Source of the DNA: Ceratotherium simum simum
Taxonomy: Eukaryota > Chordata > Mammalia > Perissodactyla > Rhinocerotidae
Assembly: GCF_000283155.1 (NCBI RefSeq)
Contig: NW_004454175.1
Coordinates: forward strand, 2,238,027-2,302,026
DNA: 64,000 bases
Direction: 5' to 3'
The notes under the pieces were generated by a model that ran no database searches, was not told the origin of the DNA, and saw only the letters and a program-made list of their open reading frames with translations. Positions 53,815 through 64,000 of the stretch are shown one piece after another. Within the stretch, counting starts at the first letter, position 1; every line of letters begins with the position of its first letter. Position numbers and translations under genes: made by a program.

Positions 53815-53990
53815 AACCTCATTCTATACATTATCTCACTTAATCTACACAATCCTGTGTACAGCTATTGTTCCCAATCTACAGTTGTGAAAACTGAGGT
53901 CTCGGAGCTTAAATAACTTGCTTCAAGTATGGGAAAAGCGCTATAGACAATAGAGCATAGGTGGAACTAAGAGATAGTGGCCAAGGAGAC
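53815..53990 (-). mobile_element. MIR SINE, antisense
   Basis: 'CATTATCTCACTTAATC', 'CTACACAATCCTGTG', 'CTACAGTTGTGAAAACTGAG' and 'TAAATAACTTGCTTCAAG' are reverse MIR blocks. The outer end is eroded. Confidence 0.78.
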
Positions 53991-54751
53991 TAAGACAAAT
54001 CGCTGTGAATTCTCATTATCTATGTATATAGTCGTGTTATCCCTCTTATGTATTTCTGTTTAAAAATTGAGCTGAAAAATTTAGGCATCTAAAAACATGA
54101 GTTCCTCCTATTTCCAACTTACAAATGTAAAATTATAGAAACGCTGGAGAAAATGCTCATTATTCATGAGAAATATTATTTGTATTTCAGTATTTTACCA
54201 TGTAGTTCCAGATTTTAAAAACATATGCTGCACATTCTTGACTTGTGTGCTGGGAAACGTGGGTGTGCTTGGCTCGTGAAAATTAAAAATCGTGTACATA
54301 AGGCTGTATGTACACTTATGGTCTAGACACTTTCCTATATATATGTTATATGTTAATAAAAAGTTTCAAAACTGTATGTGTATATTCATGTTTCATTGCT
54401 ATTTCTATACTTTCCCAGAAGTAACTACCAAGCTGCTACTACATCTTTTAATTTTCTCCGGAATGATTTTCCTTTACAATGAAAATCTGTGGAACAGCAT
54501 CTTTTTTGGCCACTCATCAAGTCTGAATCCCTGATCCAGAGACCTAAACAGCTTTCTGTTCAGTAGCTCTTGCTTAGAAGGTCAAAAAGGAGTTCATGAC
54601 AAATAGAAGAGAAGATCAAAAGGGGCTGTCACCCTTTCTCTGTTAGCCCTGTTATCCAGGAAAGCCCAGTGCTTGGCCACAGGGTACCAGATAGGGAGGA
54701 AGCTTGGTTTTTTTTTGAGAATTCTTCAGGATTACTGTTTTTTTAAGGCAA
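53991..54751. other. Unique AT-rich DNA
   Basis: No repeat recognised. The 80-codon frame at about 54292-54534 (Phe/Tyr/Leu-rich) looks like AT-rich background. Confidence 0.45.
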
Positions 54752-55046
54752 TGCTTTTTTTTTTGTGAGGAAGATCGGCCCTGAGCTAACATCCATGCTG
54801 ATCCTCCTCTTTTTACTGAGGAAGACTGGCCCTGGGCTAACATCTATTGCCGATCCTCCCCCTTTTTTTTTCCCTTTTTCTCCCCAAAGCCCCAGTAGAT
54901 AGTTGCACATCCTTCTAGTTGCTGTATGTGGGATGCCGCCTCAGCATGGCCGGACAAGCGGTGCCTCGGTGCATGCCTGGGATCCGAACCTAGGTTGCCA
55001 GTAGCGGAGCGCACGCACTTAACCACTACGCCATGGGGACGGCCCC
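54752..55046 (-). mobile_element. ERE-type equine SINE, long variant
   Basis: Antisense: T-run, 'GAAGATCGGCCCTGAGC', a second 'TGAGGAAGACTGGCCCTGGG', T-run with 'AAAGCCCCAGTAGATAGTTG', 'CCTTCTAGTTGCTGTATG', 'CAGCATGGCCGGACAAGCGG', 'GGGATCCGAACCTAGG' and 'CGCCATGGGGACGGCCCC'. Contains the extra central block seen also at 48904. No clear target duplication found. Confidence 0.93.
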
Positions 55047-55487
55047 AGGAGGAAGGTTGTTTTGCTGAGATGAAGGGAGTTGCCTGGGCAAAACTCTGAT
55101 CCTCCTGCCCATCCAAATGAGGTTTGAGTAGAAACACTTCCTTGGGATAAGTACTGCTCCCTGCCCTCAGTCCTATAACCCAGGTTTTGTCCTCCTTTCA
55201 TCCCTCTTGCCCCATCACCAGTCAAAGCAACCATTTGGCAACTGGGAATAGATTGATAATAAGGTTTAAATGCCTTTTAAAAATAGTTAAACCAAAGCCT
55301 TTGTTGCTATATTTAATTTATACACTTGCTCAATTCTAATCAGCTATGATAATCTAATTCACATCTATTTTTATCAATATTATCTGCATTGGAAAATTAT
55401 CTACCAAATGGCAGGGATTAAGCAAATGTAACTCTGTGGGCAGTGTATTAGTAAACAGATTCAGCTAGTGAAACAAAGACCCCCCTA

Positions 55488-55488
<1 letters not shown>
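55047..55488. other. Unique noncoding DNA
   Basis: No repeat recognised. AT-rich from 55250 onwards. Confidence 0.45.

Positions 55489-55523
<35 letters not shown>
55489..55523. repeat. (CA)17 microsatellite
   Basis: About 17 perfect CA units after a C-run. The longest pure dinucleotide tract in the window and very likely length-polymorphic. Cys-Val frames on the minus strand are artefacts. Confidence 0.97.
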
Positions 55524-55527
<4 letters not shown>

Positions 55528-55554
55528 CAGCAAAACAGTGCTCCATACAAGAGA

Positions 55555-55960
55555 GAAATTTGAATACAAGCTGTCTGAGGCTGGTGCAGCAGCTCCACAT
55601 CGTTAGGAACTGAGGAATTGTTAGATCTGTAAAGTGCCGGATGGCACTTGTTGAGAACGGCAGAGCAACAAGATTTAAAGATCTCACGGTCTAAGATGGA
55701 TGCTTCAGATCTCACCGTCATGTCCACATTCTAGCCAGCGGCAGGAGGAAAAGAGAAAAGGGAGGACACTCCTCTTTCCTTTAAGGGCATAACCCATAAA
55801 TGGAACACTACACTTCCATGTACATCCTATTGGCCAGAACTTAATCACATGGCCACACCTAGCTGAAAGGGAGACTGGGAAATGTGATCATTAGCTGGAC
55901 AGCCATATGCTCTGCTAAAATTTGGAGGCTCTATTGCTAAAGAAAGAAGGAGAGAATGTC
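55555..55960 (-). mobile_element. ERVL/MaLR-like LTR, antisense, same family as 21047-21556
   Basis: 'CATCCTATTGGCCAGAACTT', 'ATCACATGGCCACACCTAGC' and 'GAGACTGGGAAATGTGATC' are the reverse of the 'CCAATGGGATGTGAGC' / 'GCTAGGTGTGGCC' / 'TTTCCCAG' blocks of this family. The part at 55600-55735 corresponds to its 3' half. Confidence 0.65.
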
Positions 55961-55989
55961 TATTGGGAGACAAGTGAAACATGCACTCA

Positions 55990-56250
55990 TTCGTTCGTCC
56001 ATGTATTCATTCATTCCTAAACACTGGATGCCTGTTTAACGCCAGGAACTGTGCTAATGTTAGAAATACACCAATAAAACACCCTCTTCCAATCCCTATC
56101 TCAAGGGATTGACAGTCTAGTGAGAAAATTAACATGGAACAAAATGTTAATAAAAAACAAATTGCTTACAGGGATTATGCAGAAAGTACAACACTCCGCC
56201 TAGAAGAACCAGGAAAGTTCAGAGAGGAGGCAGCCTTTGCACTAACACTT
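55990..56250. mobile_element. Possible L2-related old repeat
   Basis: 'TGTATTCATTCATTCCTAA', 'GCCAGGAACTGTGCTAATG', 'GATTGACAGTCTAGTGAG' and 'TTCAGAGAGGAGGCAGCC' follow a very common mammalian pattern (GCCAGGCACTGTGCTAGG, GAGCTCACAGTCTAGTG, GGGAGGAGGTGGC). Family not assigned. Confidence 0.45.
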
Positions 56251-56267
56251 GAAAGATAGTAATAATC

Positions 56268-56470
56268 ACACAATAATAAAAGCATTCCTTTAGTAGTTAC
56301 TTTGTGCCAGGCACTGTTCTAAATCCTTTACATATATTGATTTATATAACCTCTCCATGATAGAAACTATTTTTATTCCCACTTTAGAGATGAGAAAATT
56401 GAGGCATTGTTAAGTGGTAGAATTGAGATGTGAATATGTGCAGTCTGACTCCAGAGCCTGTATTGCCTTT
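56268..56470 (-). mobile_element. MIR SINE, antisense
   Basis: 'TAGTTACTTTGTGCCAGGC', 'ACTGTTCTAAATCCTTTAC', 'TATTCCCACTTTAGAGATG', 'GAGAAAATTGAGGC' and 'CAGTCTGACTCCAGAGCC' are reverse MIR. Confidence 0.9.
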
Positions 56471-59400
56471 TGTGAGAAGGAAAGGGTCCAACCTCATCAC
56501 CTAAATTTCCCAATGCCTCCTCGCCATGTGGAGGAAAGGAAACATAGCAGGAGAGGGGAAAATTAGAGATTAGAGGGTCTCAGAAGTCTACCTATGACAC
56601 AGCACAATGGAACTTGAAATGCAGTGACATGTCCTGACTTCCAGCTCTCTCTGAGAAGGGTGGTTCTTGAGGTACCTTCTAAGGAAACACGGGAGGGTCA
56701 CAAAGACCTGTGGAATGTTCTCCAGAAGATTATGGTTTACCAAACATGTGGCCATATTTATTCCTTTATTCAAAACGTAATTTTTTTTTGTATTAACTAC
56801 AAATCAGACACCAATTCAAAACCCTCCTTCCAGAACCAACATAATCATTCCCTTAATTCTGGGGTGGTAATTTTTGTGTTGGCATGAGAAGAAGCAATTC
56901 TCCAATATAGAAGGGGTCCATGACCTACAGGAAGTTTGGCCTTCATTGAAATCAATGATGCATTTAAAGAAGCTCTTCTACTTTGATGATCAATCCTATT
57001 GGACAAAATAGAATTCCTTCATTTGCAACAGTTATTTACTCTGATTCTCCTATTATTCTAAACAGATTGTCTTTTGTTTAAAGGATGCTGGCCCTGAAAG
57101 ATGAGGGGAAAAATACAAGTGAAAGCATTCCATGAGAGCTTGGTTATATTTCAGCATGTTTCAATGAGTCTCTTTTTCTCCTGTTTTCTTCTGGTCATTT
57201 CCCACCCTTGATTAGTAATTTTACACCCTAATAGCAAAATATGAAATACTCTTTAATACTGCTGTGGTGGTAAAAGTGTTTAGTTTTTATGATGTGTCTC
57301 CAGAGATAGATCTTTAGCAGTATATGGAATCTTGAGGTTAATTCAGCATAAAATAGTATAATACCTTTCTTATTTCTGTTCACTCATTTAGAAATTATGG
57401 GATGAATTCTAGAGAAATGTTCACCCCACTAACCAGAGACTGGTGTTTCAAAAGATTGGGGTTCTCTTTTTCTCTTCAGGGAGGTTAAAAATGTTTCCAA
57501 TCAACTTTTAAAAAATATAATAAACAGGAGTTATTTCCCACTTTTGTTTCCCCACATTCCTGGAAAAAAAGTACCATTACGGAAAGCCACGGCATTACTG
57601 GAGATTACTCTTCCGTTGAACCCCAGAGTGCCAACCACTGACCCCTCCACTCCCCGTCAGGCTCTCCCACTCCCTGAGTACTTGTGGAATGAGATCTGGA
57701 AACCTAACAATCCTTTTCCACTCTGCCATTTTGTGAAGATACTAATAATATTTCCTTTGGCTGTATTGTTCAATTGTGTGAGGCAGAGAAAGAAATTGAG
57801 TTAGCTGTTTGGTAATACTGTAATGAAGTCAGGAAAATAAAAAAAGAGAAGAAAAGAAAAAAACAGAAATTATCTTCCTTGGTCACTGGGCTACACTTAA
57901 AACAGATCCCCCCAACTCTGTGCCCGGGGGTGGTAACACCGCCTGTGGAGATGCATTTTCCTCCCAGGAAGTGGCAGTGCCCTGCCTCCCAGCATGCACT
58001 TGCCATCAGACAGGGTAAAATGAAGGTAAATTCCATAGATGCAGTTATGTTCACTCTTCCTAATATCAACACTTACAAAAGTCCAAATTGGGCTTGTACA
58101 ATGAGCTACATTCTAACTTAATCTCACAGTCGCTTCTCATTTCAATCTCTAATGAATGCTTGGCACTCCTGTGCTTCCTTTCATAAAAAGACAAAGTTCC
58201 TGCTTCTCACTTCATAAAAATGGCAAGAACAAGTTAACCTTTAGCTAATATGGATAAGGAAAGGTTAATATGAGTAGAATGAAAACACAATTTCCCTACA
58301 ATTTTAATTTTACAGTGAAATCCGAAGCTCTTTAGACTAGATAATTATTAGTTTTTCGGGGTACTTACTACATTACCCCACTTGGAAACCTATTAAGAAT
58401 TAAAAGTAAACATGTCAAACAAGAACTGCTCCCTAATTAATACTAAGACATGTATGAAAACATTCTTGAATATTAGGCTTAGTAGTATTGTATATTATAC
58501 TGCCTTTGCTTATAAAAAGTTAAATGTTTCTTCAAATGAGAATGCAGACCAATAAAGATAGCTAAATATGCAAAATGTAGCAATCCATTTGACACCCACA
58601 AACTAGTTCTGATAATGTTACACTGCCTACCGGCATTTTAAAGATTAATTAATTCTAACTACCCTCCAGTGAGAGAACTGATAAACAAACAAGTTGATTA
58701 ACAGGAAAGTTAAAAAATATATAACATCATGCAAAGTTACCACACCTAAGGTCAGAACTCAGCAGTGACAAAGAGACATTAATTCTCAGTCTGATTTCTA
58801 GCTGCATGATCAAAACACCATGTCACAAGAAGACATAGAGAAAGTGACGCAATGCTTCACAAACCCCAAGAATTTGCTGCTGGTGTTTAAGAGAAAAAAC
58901 TAAAACCAACCATAAATATATAAAACCCAAATAAACATGCTGATCTCTTAAACTCTGACCTGACCTTAACCCAAGCATTAATGATTTTCTCAGAACTAAA
59001 CCAAAAGAGGTTTTCCAAGAAACAGAACCTACCTTTCTAAAACATCAAAGGGAATCAAAGTACACAAAACTGTGGTATGTGGAATGTGTTGTAGGGACCT
59101 GTCCTTATGTGACCCCAGTGCCACGATCTGTATCCAGTCGTGTAACCTCCTGGGGAATTGCAGAATCTCTGAGCATGACTTCCTGCCATGACTGTATTTC
59201 CATTCTTCACACACTTGTCATGTTTTGGGACATGGTGTGGCTAGGGCTGATAAATTAAAGGACAAGGGGAAAAAGGAGGGTCTAGAACTTTATGGAGGAT
59301 CATCTGCTAGGGGAGGATGTGGTACTTTGAGGACATACCAAGTTCAGGGAGAAGTTTAGCCTTGTAAACAGACCACAGTCTCCCAACTACCCACAATTCA

Positions 59401-61917
59401 GCAACAGTGTGTTAACACATGATTCAAGGTAAAATAATGTCATCCACTTCCAGACTTCACACTCAAGTAAAGGAAAATTGATTCATTTGTGCTGCTCCCA
59501 AAGCAGCAAACACACTGATCCATGGAATAATTCCAAGTAGATTAAAACTCTAGTCTTTTAGTCACTCTATAACTGCTTGTCAAACTAAATTACTGTTCCT
59601 AGACACCAAACTGTATCCTTGTGGTCGGAAAAAGCTAACATGTCTCTGAAAGTGCGTATCGTGGTTACATGCTTACCACGCCTAAAAAGTCTGCAGCCTG
59701 TTAACGGAAACATATGTAGAATGAAAGGGGGCAGGTAGGTTGTAACTGGAAGAAAGAGTATCAAGACAGGTTTTAAATGTCATAAAATGCAGGTCTCATT
59801 CTTCAAGTCATTAAAAGACCCATAGCAGTCTGCTGTTTGATACAATAAAATATAACAGTGACGACCAGAATAGTTTAGCTATGTCATAGTAGGATAGCGA
59901 AATTAAATAACATGCTAGACACAGAAAATCTACCGAAGGACACAAAACCTAGAGTCTGGCAGTAATTTGCGTGAGGAATAATCTTGGATGACCTTCAATG
60001 GTTTGTTTGCATATATAAAGGGGAACACCGGCTTAACCTTCAGTGAGGAGGAGTCTGCAAAATCCTACCTATGGACCCTTTTCCCTAAGGTCAAGACTCG
60101 AAGTTCCAAAAGTAGACTGGAATCTGATCAGCCACTGGAGAATAGCAAGTCACTGGATTTCCTAGTCTTTTTTCTCTGGCATTTTCCAACTTGTCAGAGT
60201 TGAGAGCGAGCGTTTTATATTAGAGGTGGAGTACATGATTAAGGAAAATCTTTGAGTTAGAGAAGTAATAGTTTCCAACTTTGCCACAATTCCATTAGGA
60301 CATGATTTTATGAGCTAGGAGGACAGATGGTGAAAAGAGGTACAAATATCTTTGTACCTTCATTCTGTCTAAAATAATGACGATAATAATAATAAGCCTC
60401 AAAAAAACTCACTCCCAGATAGTCAGCAAATGGCATGTCCACTGAAGAATAAAAGTCTGTTATTACTATGTGTTCTATGATTTAAAAAACTAGCCTCTAT
60501 ATTAAATTTTTAAAAATTGTGCCTCTTCCTAGTTTTTATAACTGAAGTGTTGAAAATCCAATACACTCTTTCAAGAGGGAAATCTAAACAGTTTTTGGTC
60601 AGTAACAACAACATACAGTAGTCTGGAACCTCCTTGAAGTTAATTGCAGCACAGCTCACTAATGAAACTTTCCGTCTATTAAATCTTAACAGGCATAACT
60701 ATAAAAATGGCGCCAAGCTTTCTCCTGCTCTGGAATGTCCCAGCCAGCACTTTGTGACTTTTACCCTTTATCTTTGTAATTACTGTAATTATTGCAGAAT
60801 TGGAGTAGAATCAAGATCTAAGAATATAGGGTTTTTTTTCAAAGTCCATATATTTTCATATTCTCAGGATGGGAAATGTTTGAGATGGCCTACGAGAGGG
60901 GCCAGTTATACTCATTTCACTGTAGAACCCATATCAGGGCCAAGGACTGTTGGATTATCATTGAGTTTCAGAATACAGTTCCAGAATATATATATGATAC
61001 ACTAATGTCTTCTACACACCTGTGATTTCTTGGTAAACTATCTTATATTTTATTTTGGGTAATTTATGTATTAATAGAAGTAGTTTTGCAAATAATGTCT
61101 GGATGGAGGAGAAGATGTCAAAATCATTACTTTAGCCCAAAAAGAAAATTTTCTCCTCTTTTTTCCATATTATCCATCTGAAAATGGGCACTATTCTTAA
61201 TCAATATTTTGAAGTCTTTGGATGAAAACCAAAAGGAAATAACGGCTCTTTTCTGTATTACTTGTTCTCATGAAGAACAAAATCACTTTTATTTTACTGT
61301 CCTTAAATGGTCCCCATGTCCCTATAGTGGAAGGAAGACATAACTCTTGCCACCAGTTCTTATTTGATTAATTTTGTATCAATTCTTCCTAGTATTAAAA
61401 AGGAGTGCTTTAGGGTAGTACCCGTAGGAAGTGCAATCATTTTGTTATTGGTTCCAAGCCTTTGTCCTAAATAGCAGTAGCTGGGAAAGGAAATGTCCCA
61501 CTAAGAGACCGGTTTGGGGCCAAATGAGGATGGACTGTATGCATAATGCATTGCAGTTATCTTTATAAATTAATGCTTGCTGCAGGATAAATGTATTTGC
61601 AGTCTAATGCCCAGTGGGCATTTTATTCCATTTCTATTTTCTCTTCACCAGGCAAGTTGGAGCCAAAAAGACAGCATGTACATATATAGTTTTGGCTAAG
61701 ATAACTAGGACATAAAACATGTTAATTAACTTCTGAAAAGTAAGTTTTGATTAGTTTTATAATATCTGCCTGGCACCTCAGTGATAAAGTGGATCTTTTG
61801 AATGACCCTGCAGACCAAATTTTCACTTAAACAATCATCAGTTCCTTCTTCACGTATTATATGGGCATCTCTTTACAACTTAACACTCAGCAGGAAATAG
61901 GTGTATCTACTAAAGCA
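56471..61917. other. Transposon-poor unique block
   Basis: About 5.4 kb in which I recognise no transposable element at all. AT-rich with many ATTA cores ('TTGATTAGTAATTTTACACC' near 57210) and an ATGCATAATGCAT palindrome at 61539. Open frames stay below about 125 codons with no domain. I cannot exclude an old LTR between 58.5 and 60.2 kb that I fail to recognise. Confidence 0.45.
61539..61551. promoter_or_regulatory. Palindromic POU-dimer-type site
   Basis: ATGCAT-A-ATGCAT is two inverted half-sites around one base, the layout of 'MORE+1'-type sites bound by Oct-family homodimers. It lies in repeat-free sequence. Binding is not shown. Confidence 0.3.
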
Positions 61918-62098
61918 CAGTTTCTCTGAATGTCATCAGTACATGGACCACCTGCATCATAATTACCCAGGGAGCTTGCTAAAATGCAGAATCCTAGGCC
62001 AGCTGAATCAGACTCTCTCAAGTAGTGGTTGGAGAACAGAAATCTGTTTTACCAAGCTCCCTAGTTAATTCCAGTGCACTAAAACTTGTGCACAGCTG
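61918..62098 (+). mobile_element. MER20-like hAT MITE
   Basis: 'CAGTTTCTCTGAATGTCATC', 'CATGGACCACCTGCATCATA', 'ATTACCCAGGGAGCTTGC', 'AAATGCAGAATCCTAGGCC' and 'CCAGTGCACTAAAACTTGTG' follow MER20 order. Confidence 0.82.
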
Positions 62099-62164
62099 TG
62101 TTAAAGGAACTTCAGCATGATTTATTACCTTCAATTTTTCCACTTATAGCACCATCTTCATTGT

Positions 62165-62300
62165 CAACTAATATTTTTACTTAGTCCCCATGGAGTGCAA
62201 GACGTTATCCTGAGGGATATGAGGGTTGCAAATGTGAAGTGGTGGCATGTCTGCCCTCCAGGCACTCACAATCGAGTTGGAGGGATAAATCAAACGTAAA
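62165..62300. mobile_element. Possible L2-related old repeat
   Basis: 'GATATGAGGGTTGCAAATG', 'GTCTGCCCTCCAGGCACTC' and 'ACAATCGAGTTGGAGGGA' resemble the pattern GGGATACAATGGTG, CCTGCCCTCATGGAGCTC, ACAGTCTAGTGGGG. Same class as the repeat at 55990. Confidence 0.4.
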
Positions 62301-62339
62301 TAGGAACACAACACAGCGTAAACCAAGCCCAAATAACGA

Positions 62340-62585
62340 TGATTGTAAGAGTGGTCACTTACTGAGCTCATAATATGAGCCGGTCTAATTATATATTTTA
62401 TCTCCATTTCTCATAATCCTGGGTAGAATATCTAATTTTTCTTTTGTTACAAATAAAAAATTCTTAGCTCAGGGAGTTCAAGTGACTTTCCCAATGTCGC
62501 ACGGCTTGTAAATGAGAGAGGCAGAGTTGAGCCCAGATCCTGTGACCCCCAGGCTCATACTCTTTCAGCCCACCATGCTGGCCTA
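62340..62585 (-). mobile_element. MIR SINE, antisense
   Basis: 'GTCACTTACTGAGCTCATAA', 'TATGAGCCGGTCTAATTA', 'TTAGCTCAGGGAGTTCAAG', 'TGACTTTCCCAATGTCGCAC', 'GAGAGAGGCAGAGTTGAGCC' and 'CCAGGCTCATACTCTTTC' are reverse MIR across its full length. Confidence 0.85.
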
Positions 62586-63010
62586 ACTAATGGGAGCTCA
62601 AGGGGAACAAAGTTGGGATTTAGTCCTGTTCCTGTTGATAACTGAACTTAAACTAGCAATGTCACAAACAAAGCTGTGGGGCCTCCATGAATAAAGCACC
62701 TTATGACCTGACATGTACACAGGCGATGTGGTTTACTCATAGGGTAACCCCATTCATGAAAGAGCAAGGGTATTGTAGTGAGATTTTCTGTGTTTTGTTT
62801 CCAATACTCAAGAACAAAGTATTTTGTAAGAAAGTTAAGGTTCACTGTGATCAAGAGCACAATTATCTAAATTTAGTCTTTTCCAAGCCATGAGCACTTT
62901 TTCCCGATTCTTACACAGATTTAATTTAGGGCAGATAGAAGCCAATTGTAATTTGAATTATTAAATATGCATGATTCTTATTCAAGTATTGCGTTATACT
63001 TAAAAAAAAA
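62586..63010. other. Unique noncoding DNA
   Basis: No repeat recognised before the A-run that begins the ERE target duplication. Confidence 0.45.
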
Positions 63011-63019
63011 TCCTTCGCT

Positions 63020-63278
63020 GGGCTGGCCCGGTGGCGCAAGCGGTTAAGCGCACACGCTCTGCTGCAGTGGCCCGGGGTTCACCAGTTCAGATCCCGGATG
63101 CGCACCGATGCACCGCTTGTTAAGCCATGCTGTGGCGGCGTCCCATATAAAGTAGAGGAAGATGGGAGACGGATGTTATCCCAGGGCCAGTCTTCCTCAG
63201 AAAAAAAAAAAAAAGACAAGAGGAGGATTGGTATTGGATGTTAGCTCAGGGCTGGTCTTCCTCACAAAAAAAAAAAAA
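63020..63278 (+). mobile_element. ERE-type equine SINE, young copy with target duplication
   Basis: Full-length: 'GGGCTGGCCCGGTGGCGCAA', A-box-like 'GGCGCAAGCGGTTAAG', B-box-like AGTTCAGATCC at 63084-63094, 'TTAAGCCATGCTGTGGCGGC', 'CCCATATAAAGTAGAGGAAG', an internal A-run, 'GTTAGCTCAGGGCTGGTC' and a pure A14 tail. TCCTTCGCT (63011-63019) and TCCTTCTCT (63279-63287), each preceded by an A-run, form the target duplication. The uninterrupted tail and many retained CpGs suggest recent insertion. Confidence 0.96.
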
Positions 63279-63544
63279 TCCTTCTCTAGATTTTTAAAGA
63301 CGTGGCTTCTCGAAAGAAACAAACAAAATAAAGAAAAAAATAAAAAACAAAACCAAAAACCCAACAAGTCCAGCAATTTACCGCATAGAAATAGCAAGTT
63401 AAATGGGTCAAAGGAAACTTCTACCATCAAAACTCAAATTGTTTTAGCTCTGTTAATATTAACACAACCCAAATTAATTTTTCTATGTATTATCATCTTG
63501 AAAGTATCAAATAAAACTAATTTAAAATCTGGTTTTAGCAGAGT

Positions 63545-63857
63545 TTTTAAATTTTTTTATTTTGACATAATTATAGCTTCATGTGGACTTGTAAAAACTA
63601 ATACAAGAGATCCCACATAAAAGGGTAACATCTTGCAAAACTTGAACACAATATCACAATCAGGATATTGACATTGAAGTCAAGATACAGAACATTTCTA
63701 TCACCACAATGATTCCGAAAGTTGCCCTTTTATAGCCAAACCCACTCCCACCTACACCGCCTCCTTAACCCCTGGCAGCCACTAGTCTGTTCTCCATTTC
63801 TATAATTTTGTCATTTCAAGCACGTTATATAAATGGAATCATACAGTATGTAACCTT
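63545..63857 (-). mobile_element. Old L1-related fragment, antisense
   Basis: 'TTTTATTTTGACATAATTAT', 'CTGTTCTCCATTTCTATAAT', 'TATAAATGGAATCATACAGT' and 'CCCCTGGCAGCCACTAGTC' match a common reversed L1M motif (CCCCTGGCAACCACCATTC, ATAAGTGGAATCATACAG). Confidence 0.7.
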
Positions 63858-64000
63858 TTTTTTTTTTATTGGTTTATAACATTGTAAAAATTTCTGGTGT
63901 ACATCATTGTACTTCTATTTCTGCATAGATTACGTCATGTTCACCACCAAAATACTAATTACAACCCATCACCATACACATGTACCGAATTATCCCTTTC
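63858..64000 (-). mobile_element. Equine-type L1 3' end, antisense, cut by window edge
   Basis: A run of 12 T (reversed poly-A tail) at 63858-63869 is followed by 'TTGGTTTATAACATTGT', 'TTTCTGGTGTACATCATTG', 'TTTCTGCATAGATTACGTC' and 'ATGTTCACCACCAAAATAC'. This is the reversed 3' region of an L1 lineage I associate with horse and related genomes. The element continues beyond 64000, so its length and state are unknown. Confidence 0.7.

Noticed and set aside
55440..55727. Cys-Val-rich open frames, -
   Set aside because: They are translations of the (CA)17 microsatellite and the adjacent LTR.
60634..61005. 123-codon open frame, +
   Set aside because: No recognisable domain, and it sits in AT-rich unique DNA with no splice or promoter context.
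63162..63620. 152-codon open frame, +
   Set aside because: Starts inside the young ERE and runs through its A-tail (poly-Lys). An artefact of SINE sequence.
1..64000. CRISPR arrays, operons, bacterial or phage genes
   Set aside because: No regularly spaced direct repeats, no long ORFs, and pervasive mammalian transposons. The window is vertebrate nuclear DNA.

Overview
The window is noncoding nuclear DNA from a placental mammal, and almost certainly from an odd-toed ungulate, most likely a horse, ass or zebra (Equus). The evidence is eight copies of the ERE-type tRNA-derived SINE. Their hallmarks are a head with pol III boxes, a 'CCATGCTGTGGCGGC' block, a 'TTAGCTCAGGGC' block and an 'ATCTTCCTCA' 3' end. 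ERE is the established lineage SINE of Perissodactyla. The other repeats (MIR, L2, MaLR/MLT1, MER5/MER20, Tigger, old L1) are those expected in any placental genome.

I find no protein-coding gene, rRNA, functional tRNA or CRISPR array. The longest open frame is about 200 codons and lies across an antisense LTR. No open frame has a recognisable domain. Everything supported here is a repeat, a microsatellite, or unique DNA that may be regulatory. The window therefore reads as a large intron or a gene desert.

Layout. 1-8.8 kb: unique DNA with scattered MIRs, one old ERE, and a small CpG-preserved island at about 2.84-3.24 kb. 8.8-13.6 kb: dense old repeats (MIR split by an MLT1 LTR, MER5A, a hAT element, L2, a second MLT1). 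13.6-17.1 kb: mostly unique, with a CpG-preserved stretch near 16 kb. 17.1-21.7 kb: nested repeats (LTR carrying an ERE and a hAT insertion; L1 carrying another LTR). 21.7-28.9 kb: transposon-poor and rich in homeodomain-type AT motifs. 28.9-39.6 kb: ERE, L1, a 662-bp antisense ERV solo LTR, MER5A, LTR fragments, two Tigger-type elements and L2. 39.6-47.5 kb: unique blocks, including an inverted pair of perfect octamers at about 41.1 kb. 47.5-56.5 kb: MLT1 with a nested ERE, MER20 with a nested L1, several MIRs, a (CA)n marker. 56.5-61.9 kb: a second transposon-poor block. 61.9-64 kb: MER20-like element, MIR, a young ERE and an equine-type L1 that runs off the right edge.

No genes cooperate here. 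The plausible biology is cis-regulatory: unique, repeat-poor segments with preserved CpGs and homeodomain/POU motifs, separated by transposon debris whose nesting gives a readable insertion order. I see no convincing new biological system. The best leads are the CpG-preserved segment at about 2.9 kb with antisense splice-donor motifs, the two transposon-poor blocks, and the octamer pair at 41.1 kb. Repeat family names come from recalled consensus patterns and no search was run. Edges not anchored by a target-site duplication are approximate by tens of bases.
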